Positions 1 to 11,664 of a stretch of 64,000 nucleotides of DNA are shown here, one piece after another; position 1 is the stretch's first letter; every line of letters begins with the position of its first letter. The stretch lies in assembly GCA_026724425.1 (NCBI GenBank), contig JAIUCV010000002.1:2609001-2673000 (forward strand), read 5' to 3'. The position numbers and the translations under genes were made by a program. Under the pieces are notes generated by a model. It did not search any database. It had not been told where the DNA came from and worked only from the letters and a program-made list of their open reading frames with translations. Source of the DNA: Erythrophleum ivorense. Lineage: Eukaryota > Streptophyta > Magnoliopsida > Fabales > Fabaceae.

Positions 1-1695
1 TGATGACTGTTGCTGTCCTTGCAGCGGACGGAAAGAAGGACCTGACCAATGGCAACTCTAGCACATGTACCTTGTGGCTTTCCAAATGCACCTCTCATCC
101 CTGTCTGAAGCCTATCAGCTCCAGCACATGAAAGCATTTTGTTGATCCTAAGAACATGGAATGGATGTACCCTAACTCTCAAATGGAATGCATCCTTTCC
201 AGCAAATTTGGCCATATATTTGTTGCAAGCAATCCTAGCAGCTTCCAGTGCTTCACTTGAAACATTTTCCTTCTCCCAGCTAACAAGATGGACACAGAAA
301 GGAAACTCATCAACACCTTTCTTCTTCATTCCAACATCATAAATTCTGATCTTAGGATCAGGAACACCACGGCAATAGCGTGATTTGGGGTATGGTTTGT
401 TTTTTATTTGCCGATAACACCTTGCAGGTCCTACATAATTTTTCATCACCATCACAACATAAACCATTCAAAAGCTACAAATTTCATTTCAGAATCATCT
501 TCACTAATAACAAGGAACTACACGAACCAACAGATATATAGCATACAACTATCAAACATAAAAGACTATGAGATGTTAATTTTAAACAGAAAAATACCTT
601 AAGAACTTTCTAAATTGACAATAATAATTCAGTTTACAATATAAAATAATATTGAACGACAACATATAAAGCAATTGATAGACAAATTGCCACTGCAAAA
701 CAAATCCAACACAATGTAAGACAACAAATTCCAAAGTATATAAGCTGCTAGTGCATTTTCAAGGAGTATGAAGAGGACAAGTATAATAGCCTGTGAAGCA
801 TCATCCAAGCAAAAACTAGTAATCAAAGTTAACAAATTTGAACTCAAGCGGTAAATCCAGGAGCAACCTTACAAATACAGAAACCACTAGAACGTGTCAT
901 ATAATTTCGCTTCTCATAAGGGTAGTCCAGAAAATATTTGGGCGATATGACTTGCAGACAATGCCTGTGATCACATGTACTGATGAACAACAAAGGATAT
1001 GGCTATGTGAAGGATTTTAACATCATCTAAAAATGCATTTACCACCTTGATGAATGAAGCATTGAATCTATATCTCAAAGTAAACCAATCTCATAGTTAT
1101 CGTGTCTCAAACAACTAGGTCAACCTACTAAGATAACAATTTATCGGCAGACTTGATGAAAATCCAGAACCCCTTTTTTCCGTGTCATTTATCTCATTGT
1201 TAATTAAAAATAATAATAAATAAAGATCATGCATCTATGGGCAACCACAAATCAGTGGGCAGTATCATTATCTTATACATTCATATCTTCCATTTCTCCA
1301 TAAGCTGGCGAAAAGAGCTTCAAGTTTTCCTCATTTGAGAAAAATTTTGCCATATCTAGCTGTCCAAAGCATACTTCAATCAAGAGAATGCCAGAAAATA
1401 CAACTATCTGGGTAACCTTAAAAACCGTTAATATTCCCAGATCCAAATGCAAAACTCAAACAAAATAAGAAATGCAGAATAATTTAAACGCATGCACGGC
1501 CACCTATTCATTTAAACCATTTCTACCGAAACTACTACATCAAATTAAAAAAAATAATTACTGAAACTACAATAACAATTAAACGGTAAGGGGAAACGAT
1601 TCAGATAAATCCACAAGGCATAGGTGAACATCGAAACTAAACATGGTGGAAATATAAACATTTTGAGAGAGACATAGATGCTTACGCCTCCCCAT
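1..1695 (-). CDS. RPL10: 60S ribosomal protein L10 (uL16), 3' end outside window
   Basis: Component of the cytosolic large ribosomal subunit (QM/uL16 family), located near the A-site tRNA and corridor. Two exons are visible on the minus strand. Exon 1 is 1695-1686, only ten coding bases (Met-Gly-Arg plus the first base of Arg). Exon 2 runs from 430 past the left edge. The intron at 1685-431 starts GTAAGC and ends TATGTAG. The joined reading begins MGRRPARCYRQIKNKPYPKS and continues through the family-typical segments PDPKIRIYDVG and HPFHVLRINKMLSCAGADRL to RCKDSNSHH at the edge. About 146 of roughly 220 residues are present. A tiny first exon followed by a long intron is common in plant ribosomal-protein genes. 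No disabling change is visible, so I read it as functional. The rest of the C-terminus lies to the left of base 1. Confidence 0.95.
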
Positions 1696-1750
1696 TGCTT
1701 AGTCTCTCTCTGGACGCGTTGGATTCAAGTCTTGCGGCGGCACAGACAAT

Positions 1751-1874
1751 AAACCCTAAAATGTTTATATAGAAGCTGCCGCTTCTTTTTTTTTTCTTTT
1801 GTTTTTTTAATGAAAAAGGGATTCTGATGAATGCTCGCGTATCGGATCTTCATGGATGGGCTTGCTTAGGCCCA
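1751..1874 (-). promoter_or_regulatory. RPL10 promoter: telo-box, TATA box and two site II (TGGGCY) elements
   Basis: Upstream of the L10 start codon the plus strand shows AAACCCTAA at 1751-1759 (a telo-box, reading TTAGGGTTT on the gene strand) and a gene-strand TATATAAAC at 1771-1763. TGGGCT at 1857-1862 and GGCCCA at 1869-1874 read as site II elements in opposite orientations. Telo-box plus site II is the known signature of plant ribosomal-protein and proliferation-linked promoters. The telo-box lies between TATA and ATG, so it probably falls within or close to the 5' leader. Confidence 0.7.
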
Positions 1875-1954
1875 AACCTGAACTTCAGAGCTCCTAAAGA
1901 TGGCCTCGACTACTTAATGCATGTTTCATTCCCAAAAAACAGAAACTCTAAACT

Positions 1955-2175
1955 TACATATAATTTTTTATATTTTTATTATTAAATTTTTAATCAAATG
2001 ACAAATATATAATTTTTTGATAATAATATAATATATGTATAATTTAATTAACAATCATATAATTATTAATAAAAACTATACACTTATTATAATAATATTA
2101 TATAATTATACATTTATCATATTTTAATTAAAAAATTTAACAATAACAATATAAAGAATTACATATAATTTTTTT
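1955..2175. repeat. MITE-like hairpin (~220 bp)
   Basis: The AT-rich arms are imperfect inverted copies. The left arm around 1955-2030 begins ACATATAATTTTTTATAT. The right arm around 2095-2175 reads, on the minus strand, as a close match beginning AATTATATGTAATTCTTTAT. The arms span most of the element, as expected for a foldback MITE. No coding capacity. Family and exact ends are not determined. Confidence 0.5.
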
Positions 2176-2179
2176 TAAA

Positions 2180-3630
2180 AAAAGAACTTATGTAATGTGT
2201 GATTTAAATTTATGGACTTGAGTATACCTAAAAATAAATGAAATAATAATAATAATAAATATAAGATCAGAAATGTTAATATATAGATTATAAAATTTGT
2301 TTGATAATAATAAAACTATAAGATTTTCGACCATTATTGTCACGCTGTAAATATATTGTTTCCTATGTAATAATAACATTGAAGTTTAAGTTTCCTACAG
2401 ATTTTTAACCCATTATAATTAACAAGTTATCTATTCACAATACGTAAATTATAAAACATTTTTTCAGTTTTCGTTGCCCCTCAATTTTTTTGGCCTCTAA
2501 CCCTTCAATTTTAATTGAACTTCATTATGTATAGTTCATTTGCTTTTAATTATTTTAATTATATTCACAAGAGTTTTGCGAGCATGTTCAAATTTTACTA
2601 GTATTTGAATAATTGGGTGAGCTACTCGTACATCAAATTTTTTTTTGTGAAACTTGCAAAATAGTATTTTAAAAAAATTACATACAAAATTATATACAAA
2701 ATTTGAAATGAGATAATAATATTTGTGATTTATCTCGATGCCTTATTTAAGTATGATCCAATCACATACTAAATTGGGCTAATCAAGTTTCTCTTTTCTT
2801 TTCTTTTTTTAAACATATAATCAGTCGTTTATGTCATAATTTGCAATGGTCTTTAATTTTTTTTTCATCTCTTAGTTCCTGGAATATTAAAATTATAGAA
2901 GTGAGTCCCTATAAATTTTAAACCTTATACACATTAGTTCCTTTGTTATCTGCCCACATTAATCTTAGTGGAGACATTAACCTAACACATTAAATCCTGT
3001 GGCACTATGAATACCTTAGTTGGCATCTCAAGAGGAGAAAGGAGGAAGAAGAGAGAGAAAGTAAAAGATTGGAGAAAATGATGATTGGATTGTTGACTAG
3101 GGGTTTCACAATGCCATCGTGGAATTTAACGTGCTAATTGGGCACTCAATTTGCCAACTCAACATCTTTGTTTAGATTTAAGATGATGAAAGGATTACGG
3201 TGTATTGAATATACACCTTACAAAGGCTAATTTGTATAGTGTTAATTTTTTTATGGACTAAAAAGGAGATAGGAATTTTAAAAAAAGATAAAATTATATA
3301 TATAGTCCATTTTTTTTATCAACAAATATGCAGGCCAAATAATTAGCATACTATATTTAAATGGATACGAGATACGAATTTAAAAAGAATGTTGAATACT
3401 ATTGTGACTAGCGTAGAGAGAGTTATGGATTTCTCGTAACATTGATTTATAATGAATCAAAAAGAAAAGAGCATGTTTTGACCATTTTAAACTTTTCTTT
3501 GATCAATAATAACTGACTATGTCTTTGGCTAAATAATATTTGTTATTTGAAATGGACATAATTTTTTTAATAAAATAAGTGAAATCACTTACTTAATTTT
3601 AAGCATAACTATATTTAATTTTAAATAATT
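2180..3630. other. AT-rich intergenic DNA between L10 and glyoxalase II
   Basis: No open frame with family resemblance, no RNA gene and no clear terminal repeats were recognised here. The sequence is strongly AT-rich with homopolymer runs. The short open frame near 2188-2379 is low-complexity and is not supported as a gene. Confidence 0.5.
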
Positions 3631-3648
3631 AAATTATTTATTTTAATT
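3631..3648. repeat. Left copy of 18-bp target-site duplication of the fossil LINE
   Basis: AAATTATTTATTTTAATT is identical to 4602-4619 on the other side of the decayed LINE. It contains no G or C. Confidence 0.75.
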
Positions 3649-3649
3649 T

Positions 3650-4601
3650 ATAATATGTACGATAGAATTATAATTAGTGTGATAACATAAAATGGGTTCA
3701 CTAAATTTTTTTTGATAATTATTAGATTGTACTAGGAGTCAATTTTGAACACCTATCTTTTTACTTTAATTTTAAATGTGTTTATTGAATATATATAAAA
3801 ATCAATGTCACAATGTATGTTTTTTACAAATGATATAGTTTTAGTTAAAAAGTAAAAAAATAAATGATAAATTAAAAATGTGGATACTAGTTTTAGAAGT
3901 ACATAGATTTTGTTTAAATTAAAATAAAACGGAATATATAGAATGTAAATTTAATAAAAGACGTACTAATTTTAGCATAGAAGTAAAATTTAAAAACACA
4001 TTATACCACAAATCACTCGATTTAAGTATTTTGAGTTTATCATTAAACATGACGAGGAAATTAAAAAAGATATAAATAATAGAATTCAAGTTGGGTGAAT
4101 GAAATAGAAGAATATTTCAAATGTTATTATAAATAGAAAAGTAGCATTAAAATTTAAAAGTAAATTTTATTACACAACTATAAAATCTGTAATGTTGTAT
4201 GAGATTGAGTATTAAGCAATAAAAAACTAATAGGAGAATAAGTTCAATGTTACAGATATGAGAATATTGCATTGTATAAATGAACATACTAAATTAAACA
4301 AAATAAAAAATGAATATATTAGAGAGAAAGTTAATATCATACCTATTGTAAAAAATATCATAAAATCGCATTTTAGATGGTTTCAACATGTGTGAAAAAG
4401 GCTATAGAAACCATGATAAGGAAAGTAAATAAGATAAACAGTAATCCAATAATTAAAAGTAGAAGGAAACAAAAAAAATTATAGACAAAATCATTAAGAA
4501 ATATTAAGAATTCAATAATTTATAATAAAATTTTATGGTCTCGTTTGATTCACGTAATCGACTCCACCTAATGAAAAAAAACTTATTATTATTGTTGTTG
4601 T
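3650..4601 (+). mobile_element. Decayed 5'-truncated RTE-type LINE copy, bounded by an 18-bp TSD
   Basis: This stretch aligns by eye, base by base, with 29560-30521 of the better-preserved LINE in this window. Shared anchors include the segment before the RT active site, the run around GCAATAAAAAA(C/T)(C/A)AA, AGAATATTGCATTG against AGAATGTTGCGTTG, and a TTG/TTA trinucleotide tail at 4583-4601. Most differences are C/G to T/A, and the reading frame is destroyed. Direct repeats of 18 bp, AAATTATTTATTTTAATT, lie immediately outside at 3631-3648 and 4602-4619. This is a target-site duplication typical of target-primed reverse transcription, and 5' truncation is typical too. It is an old, dead insertion. 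Confidence 0.8.
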
Positions 4602-4619
4602 AAATTATTTATTTTAATT
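4602..4619. repeat. Right copy of 18-bp target-site duplication of the fossil LINE
   Basis: Identical to 3631-3648. It directly follows the trinucleotide tail of the LINE. Confidence 0.75.
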
Positions 4620-5175
4620 AAATAAGTAATTTTAATATAGTTATACTTCAAAGTAAATAAATAATTTAAAACATAACTGTATTGATAGATTGAGTCTTAT
4701 TTTATATTATCTTAGGCTCTGTAACACTTTTTAATAGAGTTAATCCATAGGTTACAGTAAGAGAGATCTAACATTCTTTTATATAATGTTTTATAAAATC
4801 CTCCCATTACATATTTAAATAAAATTTAATAATATATATATTTTTAATCACTAATTAAACTTAAATTATAATAGTGTACGAATTATTTACCATGCATGAC
4901 AAATTATAATAGTACGTGAATTGTTTACTGTACAGCCCTTGTGTTACATAATAGAAGTAGATCATGTGTCTGTTGCTGCAGTTAGAAGGAATTGAAGGAA
5001 AGAGAAAATAAATAAATTTAATTTTTTAAAAAATAAAATCAAAACATACTCCGCCTTTCTCCTGTTCTCTCAGCAGCACAAACGGCACAAACAGGATGAA
5101 AATCCTAATAGAAAGGATCCATTTCCATTACATAACATAACATTCACACAAATTATATTATGAAAAATAAAAAAT

Positions 5176-5457
5176 ACTCCTTCGGATCTCAAATATAAGT
5201 TACCAATATCTATTTTATAAATATTAAAAAAATTAATTAAAGATAGTTTAACTAATTAAATTTGTCTCAAAATAATTTTTTTTTATATTTACTTCTAATT
5301 AAAGAGTCTACTTTTATTCTTTATAAATTATATTAATTTTAATAATTTTTTATTTAATTAAAAGTACTTAAAAAATTATTTAATAATTAAAATAATTTTA
5401 AAAAATAACTTATATTTTAAATCAAAATAATTATTAATATTTGAGATCAGAGATTAA
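5176..5457. mobile_element. Stowaway/Mariner-like MITE (~280 bp)
   Basis: The left end, TACTCCTTCGGATCTCAAAT, resembles the CTCCCTCCGTCTCAAA start of many plant Stowaway-like MITEs. GATCTCAAATAT at 5185-5196 is repeated inverted at 5437-5448. The interior is AT-rich and partly self-complementary. It lies about 330 bp upstream of the glyoxalase II start codon, so it could be part of the promoter region. The family assignment is by resemblance only. Confidence 0.55.
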
Positions 5458-5792
5458 AAAATAAGAAGGCTACCCCCGTTTGAGAGCTGGCGGTTACTGA
5501 TCAGAGCTGAGCGACAAAAAAGTTACACTCATACGTGTGTTAAAATCTAAATCTATGTTTGAGTTTGTAATATATTTCAATAAACCATTATCTAATTAAT
5601 TATTTTAGAAAAAAAAATCAATTAAGATTACCAGTCGCTATCGCTCCCTTTGGCAGCAAGCGAACATTCCCACACAACGTCGGTCCTTCCTCCCACGATT
5701 CCAACACCTTTTCTTCTCAATTCCACTGCTGCAAAGAACCCGAAGCCCGAAGCTGGGTTTGCGATTTTCCGTGCAATTTCTGCGAAGAAACG

Positions 5793-8700
5793 ATGAAAAT
5801 CTATCACGTTCCTTGTCTAGAAGACAATTATTCGTACCTGTAAGTCCAATTCAAAACACCATCCAGTCTCTCCCATTATTGCTTAAAATCCTAACTAATA
5901 TGAACACAGCTTTCGGATTCTGATTTTAAGGTTCTCAAATGAATATTTTTCGGTTTTTGTTTTTTGTCAATCTTTGAATTCGGGTTTGCAGGATTGTTGA
6001 TGAGAGTACCAAAGAAGGCGCAGTAGTGGACCCCGTAGAGCCGGAGAAGGTTCTTGAAGTTGCTGATTCACATGGGGTCAATCTCAAGCTCGTCCTCACG
6101 ACGCACCATCACTGGTACTGCAACTAATCTTTTTTTTTTTTCAAAAGACAAAAAAATCTATCTGGTTGAGCATATATCCTGCTTATGTTAAATAATGGAT
6201 TATGGATATTTTGTAGGGGATTTTTAAGCATACTTCCAGATTTCCTGCTGCAAATTTAAGAGTTTTAAATGTCAGTGGATATAATTTTTTTGGGTTGTTT
6301 AACACTTAATATTTGCATAGTTTCTTTGAAACTGCTATTAATGTGTCTACTCTGGGAACTAATTATCGATTTATACCAGCTGTGTGAAGCTATAGTAATT
6401 AATGTAAAAAGTTGTCTTTTTTTTGTGATTTTTTGTTTGTTTGATGTAATTTAATTTTAGATAACCGCAGGCCTATAAGGACTGTGCCCCAAAGTCGAAT
6501 CCACAATTATTTCAAGAAATTGAGTACTTGGGAACGGCAAAATTGTCTGACAATTGCAATCAACTTCTAGGATAAGCATACTTCACATTTTATCAGCATT
6601 TCTTAGCCCAGCTACATTCATTTTTAAGCTCTTCAATTGTTCATTTTTGTGTTAGGTTTCAGCTCTTTAATGGATTTAAGTTGTTAATCTAAAGCTGTTG
6701 CATAGAGTAGCTTTTATTAGTTATTTGCTCAGTTGTAGCATTTTGAGTGATGATATGTGATTTTTTTTTTTCAACTATATTTGGGCTAATAAAAAGAGAT
6801 CAGAATCTTAGTAGACTCAATTTCTCATTGTGATGTTATTATATGACAGGGATCATGCTGGTGGAAATGATAAGATAAAACAGCTGGTGCCTGGAATCAA
6901 GGTTTATGGTGGTTCAGTTGATAACGTGAAGGGATGCACTGATAAAGTTGACAATGGTGATAAGGTCTCCCTTGGGGCTGATATTAATATATTGTCCCTA
7001 CACACACCTTGGTATGGTAATTGGCCTTGTAAATTGCAGATTGTTGTTGGACTCCTCCACCCCCCCTTTTTTCCCTTTAAAAATCCTAAAAGAGGAGGGT
7101 TTGTGATTTGTGCATTGCTTTTCTAGACAAGGACTGCACCTCTTTTGTCTTCCCTTAATTTCAAGTGAAATGGCAATAGTCTAACTGCTCATTGTATATC
7201 ATAATAGTGCGATGCTGGGAAAGTCATCAACTTGCTAACTGCTAAGCACAATGTTTGAATGCAGAAAATTGTAATCATGGTGAATATTATGTCATCCATG
7301 AACGAAGGGAACGATGCCCTTTGTAATGTATTTATGTTTTTAGAATGTTTAGCTGAAGAATTGTGTAATGCTTGCTGCATTTTGTTTTGTTAAATTGTCA
7401 ATTGCTCTCATCCTCTGTTGGAGGTTCTCGCTTCTTATTGCTGAAGCTGAATCTATTTCGGTAAGACCAATAGATGCTCTGAGTTGTGTAACACTGTAAC
7501 ATAACCCCAGAAAAGCATTATTTCGGCTCATTGGCCTCATCAAAATTCAAATATCATTCTTCTGTGTTGCTTATGTATTTATAAGTATTTTATTGCTTAT
7601 GTATTTATAAGTATATATAAGTACTAATTGACTTTACTTTTAATATAAAATAGATTATTTGACAAAAATTAGTCACAAATCATGTTCGAAGTTGTTGAAT
7701 CTCACTTCACCATTTCTCCAGACACATTTCCGTTTCTTCTGTTAATGTAAGTGATTTTTTTGACCTGCTCAGCCACACCAAAGGCCACATAAGTTATTAT
7801 GTTACTGGCAAAGAGGATGACCACCCAGCTGTCTTTACTGGAGATACACTGGTAAGCTGACTGATCAATCTCATCTTGTTTTTAAATGAGCTTTTGTGAA
7901 AGCATCTAATGAGTTTATTCTAATTTCTAAAAGCTATACCAGGAGCTTGTAGTCAGAGTACACGACTATCTTTATATATCTCTCCATGTGCATTTACGTA
8001 TGGATTATAAAGAGTTATACTTTAAGTCTCTAGATTTATTTTGTTATTTCTTGTTTACAGTTCATTGCTGGTTGTGGGAAATTTTTTGAAGGAACTGCAG
8101 AACAGATGTACCAGTCACTCTGTGTAACATTGGGTTCATTGCCAAAGCCAACCCGAGTTTACTGTGGCCATGAGGTACACAATTAAACTAAACATTACCC
8201 TTTAAACTTAAAATATTCTTAGAAGGATATGCTATTCATTCTCTCATAGCTTAAGATGAAGAGTGAGGTTGATTTTTCTCATAAATGGAAGGAGATAAAG
8301 GGAATGGTTTGTTTTGATTAGAGTGAGTTTGTTGAAAAAATCTCTTGCTGGATCTAACAAAGAATGATGCAAATATATATTAGAATCCCAAATTATTCTA
8401 CTGCTGATGAAGATGTGATGTGTAGATGCCATTGCCTGGAAATGGTCGATTGTGAAGTTGTTGTTCATACTAGAGAATAAACATCCTGCCATCCTGGGCC
8501 AATATATGCATGTGATAATGCATTATGTCTTACATGGAGAGGCATGTCAAGGTTGTTGAGGCTTATGTTCCCCGAAAACGTTTTGTAAAATAGTCAGATT
8601 GATATGAATATAATTAATCATAATGCAAGAAACTTACTAAAATTTATTCCAGAAACTAATTTTTGTTCAAATTTGGGCCATTAAAGATTTATGAAGACCA

Positions 8701-9768
8701 TTTTCTCGAATTTGTTATGCTGGAGTCAGTCAATCAGTGTGCCTAAAATGAAGACATATACTTCTAATTAAGAGCTAGCATTCTGTTACCACAATCCTCA
8801 TGCATGGCAATCAGCAGACCCTTCCTTCTTCTGTTTATAACACATTGGGATTTGAAATATCTAAGAGCCAGATGCACAGTTATGATTAGACAAATAGTGG
8901 ATTGCTTTAGATTCTTATTTGTGAGTAACCACTATAAGCTCATTTATGCAACGTTAGTTCTTTGCTTGTGTTGAATATATGAAGTTTCTAATTTAGATGA
9001 AATTGATAACGCAGTTTAAGGTGTCAAAAACATTCTTAATGGAGGGAACGAGTAATCATAGGCTGTTTTGCTATGAGTTTTGCTATTGCAAATCTGCAAT
9101 ATACTCCCAAAATAGCTTAAATTCTTGCTTGCTTATTTAGAGTATGAAAAGCGTTCTTATAATGTTCATCAGCATAATAGTTTAAATTTGTTTTCCGTCA
9201 GTACACAGTGAAGAACTTGCAATTTGCTTTAACGGTGGAGCCAGACAATTTGAGGGTACAACAAAAATTAACACGGGCTCAGAATCAGCGGCGAGCTGGG
9301 GAACCAACAATTCCCTCAACCATTGAGGAAGAGATGGAAACCAATCCATTCATGAGGGTCGATCTACCTGGGCTTCAGGTTTGTCACTACGCTCTTGATT
9401 CCCATCCCCCCTCCAAGAGAATTTTTTTTCCCAAAAAAAAAAGAAAGAAGGGAAGAAGAAGAAGACGAAAAAGAAGATAGAAAGATTTGTTTTCTGATAG
9501 GAGGAATGGAATAGATGTATTTAGCAGATGCATATCCAGGAGTATACTGCTGCTTCCTTATCTCAATGAAATCCTTACATACGCTAAATACCTACTACTT
9601 ATCACAGCCTTTCATTCCTTTGGTCTTTCTAAATTCTAACATGAAATTGACATCTAAAGGCAGAAATGTTTCTCGAAATGTCAACCATTTCAGGAGAAGG
9701 TGGGGTGCAAGTCTCCTGTTGAAGCTTTAAGAGAGATAAGGAAGCGGAAAGACAACTGGAAGGGCTAA
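5793..9768 (+). CDS. GLX2: Hydroxyacylglutathione hydrolase (cytosolic glyoxalase II)
   Basis: Hydrolyses S-D-lactoylglutathione to D-lactate and glutathione, the second step of methylglyoxal detoxification, in the cytosol. Seven exons: 5793-5839, 5992-6114, 6850-7011, 7773-7851, 8061-8174, 9202-9378 and 9694-9768. All have GT..AG introns and together give 777 nt, a 258-residue protein, which matches the usual length of plant cytosolic glyoxalase II. The start MKIYHVPCLEDNYSYL has no transit peptide. The metallo-beta-lactamase motif THHHWDH (residues 53-59) is created across the exon 2/3 junction. H54, H56, D58, H59, H116 (CHTKGH), D135 (GDTL) and H174 (CGHEY) are the expected binuclear-metal ligands. 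The C-terminal HAGH domain follows, with REIRKRKDNWKG at the end. All ligands are present and there is no frame damage, so it is probably functional. Confidence 0.95.
7567..7614. repeat. Short tandem duplication in glyoxalase II intron 3
   Basis: TTGCTTATGTATTTATAAGT occurs twice with a period of about 26 bp inside the intron between exons 3 and 4. It has no evident function. Confidence 0.5.
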
Positions 9769-11186
9769 TGAATTATAGTACTGCGTACTTATGCATTCCT
9801 TTTTCCTTTTCTCTTCCGTCCGTATGTGTGAACGAGGCAATGTAAATCATGTGACATATATGTGTTGCATCCAGCAGTCTCCTATGCTTTTCATCAAATT
9901 ACTGGTGTGGATTTTGATTAGCCCTGTGGTCTATATATATTATGTTGGTTCGTCCAAACAAGTAAGATGTTCCGTTTCACTCAGGTCATTTGCTTCTAAA
10001 CTTGCAATCCATACTTTTCTCCTCTCTGTTTGGCATCAGCCCTGCAATATTTCGTTTTAATCTATGATTCTCGTGAGACTGGGAAAGTGAAAGAAAATAA
10101 TGGCCTGCTTCTTTATTTATTATTTTCTCTTATTCTGTTGTGTCTTTGCTTTCTGAAATGAGGGCTTGTAGCAAACGTAGATGTTAGTGGCAAAACGCAT
10201 ATCGCAGTCACGAGCGGCGGTGACATCAAAGTCGACAGACAATCAATTAATCAATTAATATAATAATAGAAAATATATGTAATTTATAAGGTCCTTTGTA
10301 ATTTACGCGCCTCTGTGGTCAATATTCGGCAACTCATAAATAATAAATGTGAATGAGTTGTCATATTTATGTTTTTGGAGGGGTTAATTTACTTTTATGA
10401 TGAGTTGGATATTACATTTTAAGTTAAATTTTTTTTTGTTAAAATATATATGGTAGTTAGTCTTAAATTTTTCAGTATTATGAGAATATGTAAATGTTTT
10501 CATTTTATTTGTTTTAAATTGATTTTTAAATTTTTGGTTTAATCTTTAAACTTTTAATTGTATTATATTTATTTTTTAATTTAATTTAATGTTTTGAAAT
10601 ACTTTTTTAACTTTTTTCTTTAAATTATTGCATACGGATTCTTTAACTTTTTTGGTGTTTAAAAGATAATCTGAATATAATAAAAATATATGAATATAGA
10701 CAAATTAAGAGTTAAAAAACTGAACTAAGAAAAATGATATTGTTAATAAAAAAAGAAAAATGATAGTAAATAAAAATTAACTAATTAATTAATTAAAAGA
10801 TTAAAATGATAATTGAATTTAATTTTTTTGGTTCGAACCTGATATTAATTTACATAATTGGCCGTACCTGTACCAAAAAAGAAATAATAATACCAATATT
10901 CATATGTTGAACTAATTATTTTGAAATAAATAACCTAGCGTGACAAGAAAAATAAACCAATGATTAATGACCAATTAGCAAATATATAAAGATATTTAAA
11001 AAAACTAAAAACAAAAAAACAAAGGGGAAAGGTTGCAGGTCATGGCTCTGCATCCGTTGAAATGACGAAGTGGAGAAAAGAGCTTGAAAATGCCTCTCTA
11101 AACGCGTTTCTTTATCGTCCACCTCGCGACGTACATTAATTAGATTTCCCTTCTTATTCTCCTGCTCACTCAGACACAGACAAGCA
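9769..11186. other. Intergenic region between glyoxalase II and the RING ligase
   Basis: The first few hundred bases are the probable 3' UTR and terminator of glyoxalase II. From about 10250 the DNA is AT-rich with long T and A runs. I see no gene, RNA or repeat structure that I can name. Open frames near 9791 and 9515 are UTR or intron shadows. Confidence 0.5.
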
Positions 11187-11203
11187 CCCCCCCCCCCCCC
11201 CCC
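11187..11203. repeat. Poly(C)17 tract upstream of the RING ligase
   Basis: An uninterrupted run of 17 cytosines after CAAGCA. It lies about 460 bp before the start codon, in the promoter or 5' leader. Confidence 0.8.
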
Positions 11204-11664
11204 AATAAATAAAATAAAGCCAAGGTTTCAGGCTCACAGCTTCCTGAGACTTTGACTTTTCTCCTCTTCCTTACTTCTCCTTTTTCCTCTTCTTCTGCCA
11301 CCGTCTCTGCTTCAGCTGAAATCCTTTCTCCGGCGTTAACCCTGTTTCATATTTCAATACGCCAAACGCTGCTTTGTTTTCTATTGCTTCATTCGTCGGG
11401 TAATATATCCCTATTCCTTTATTGCTTCCTTCTATCGGTTTCCTTTGGATTTTTCTTCTTTTTGAGCCTTAATGTGGTTTTCACTCTGTCTCCCCATAAA
11501 TTCTATTCTCTTCCCAGGGTAAATTATCAACCAAAAAAATTATTTTTATTTTTCTATATCAGTGATCACCCGGGGAGAACCCCTAAAATAGAATATAGGC
11601 TGAAAAAGAAAGAACAATCAAACAGGAGGTTAAGTGAGGATCAGGATTTAATTTTGCGACGACG

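Noticed and set aside
6830..7126. Continuous 98-codon frame in glyoxalase II
   Set aside because: This is exon 3 (6850-7011) read through its splice donor. The family sequence resumes at 7773.
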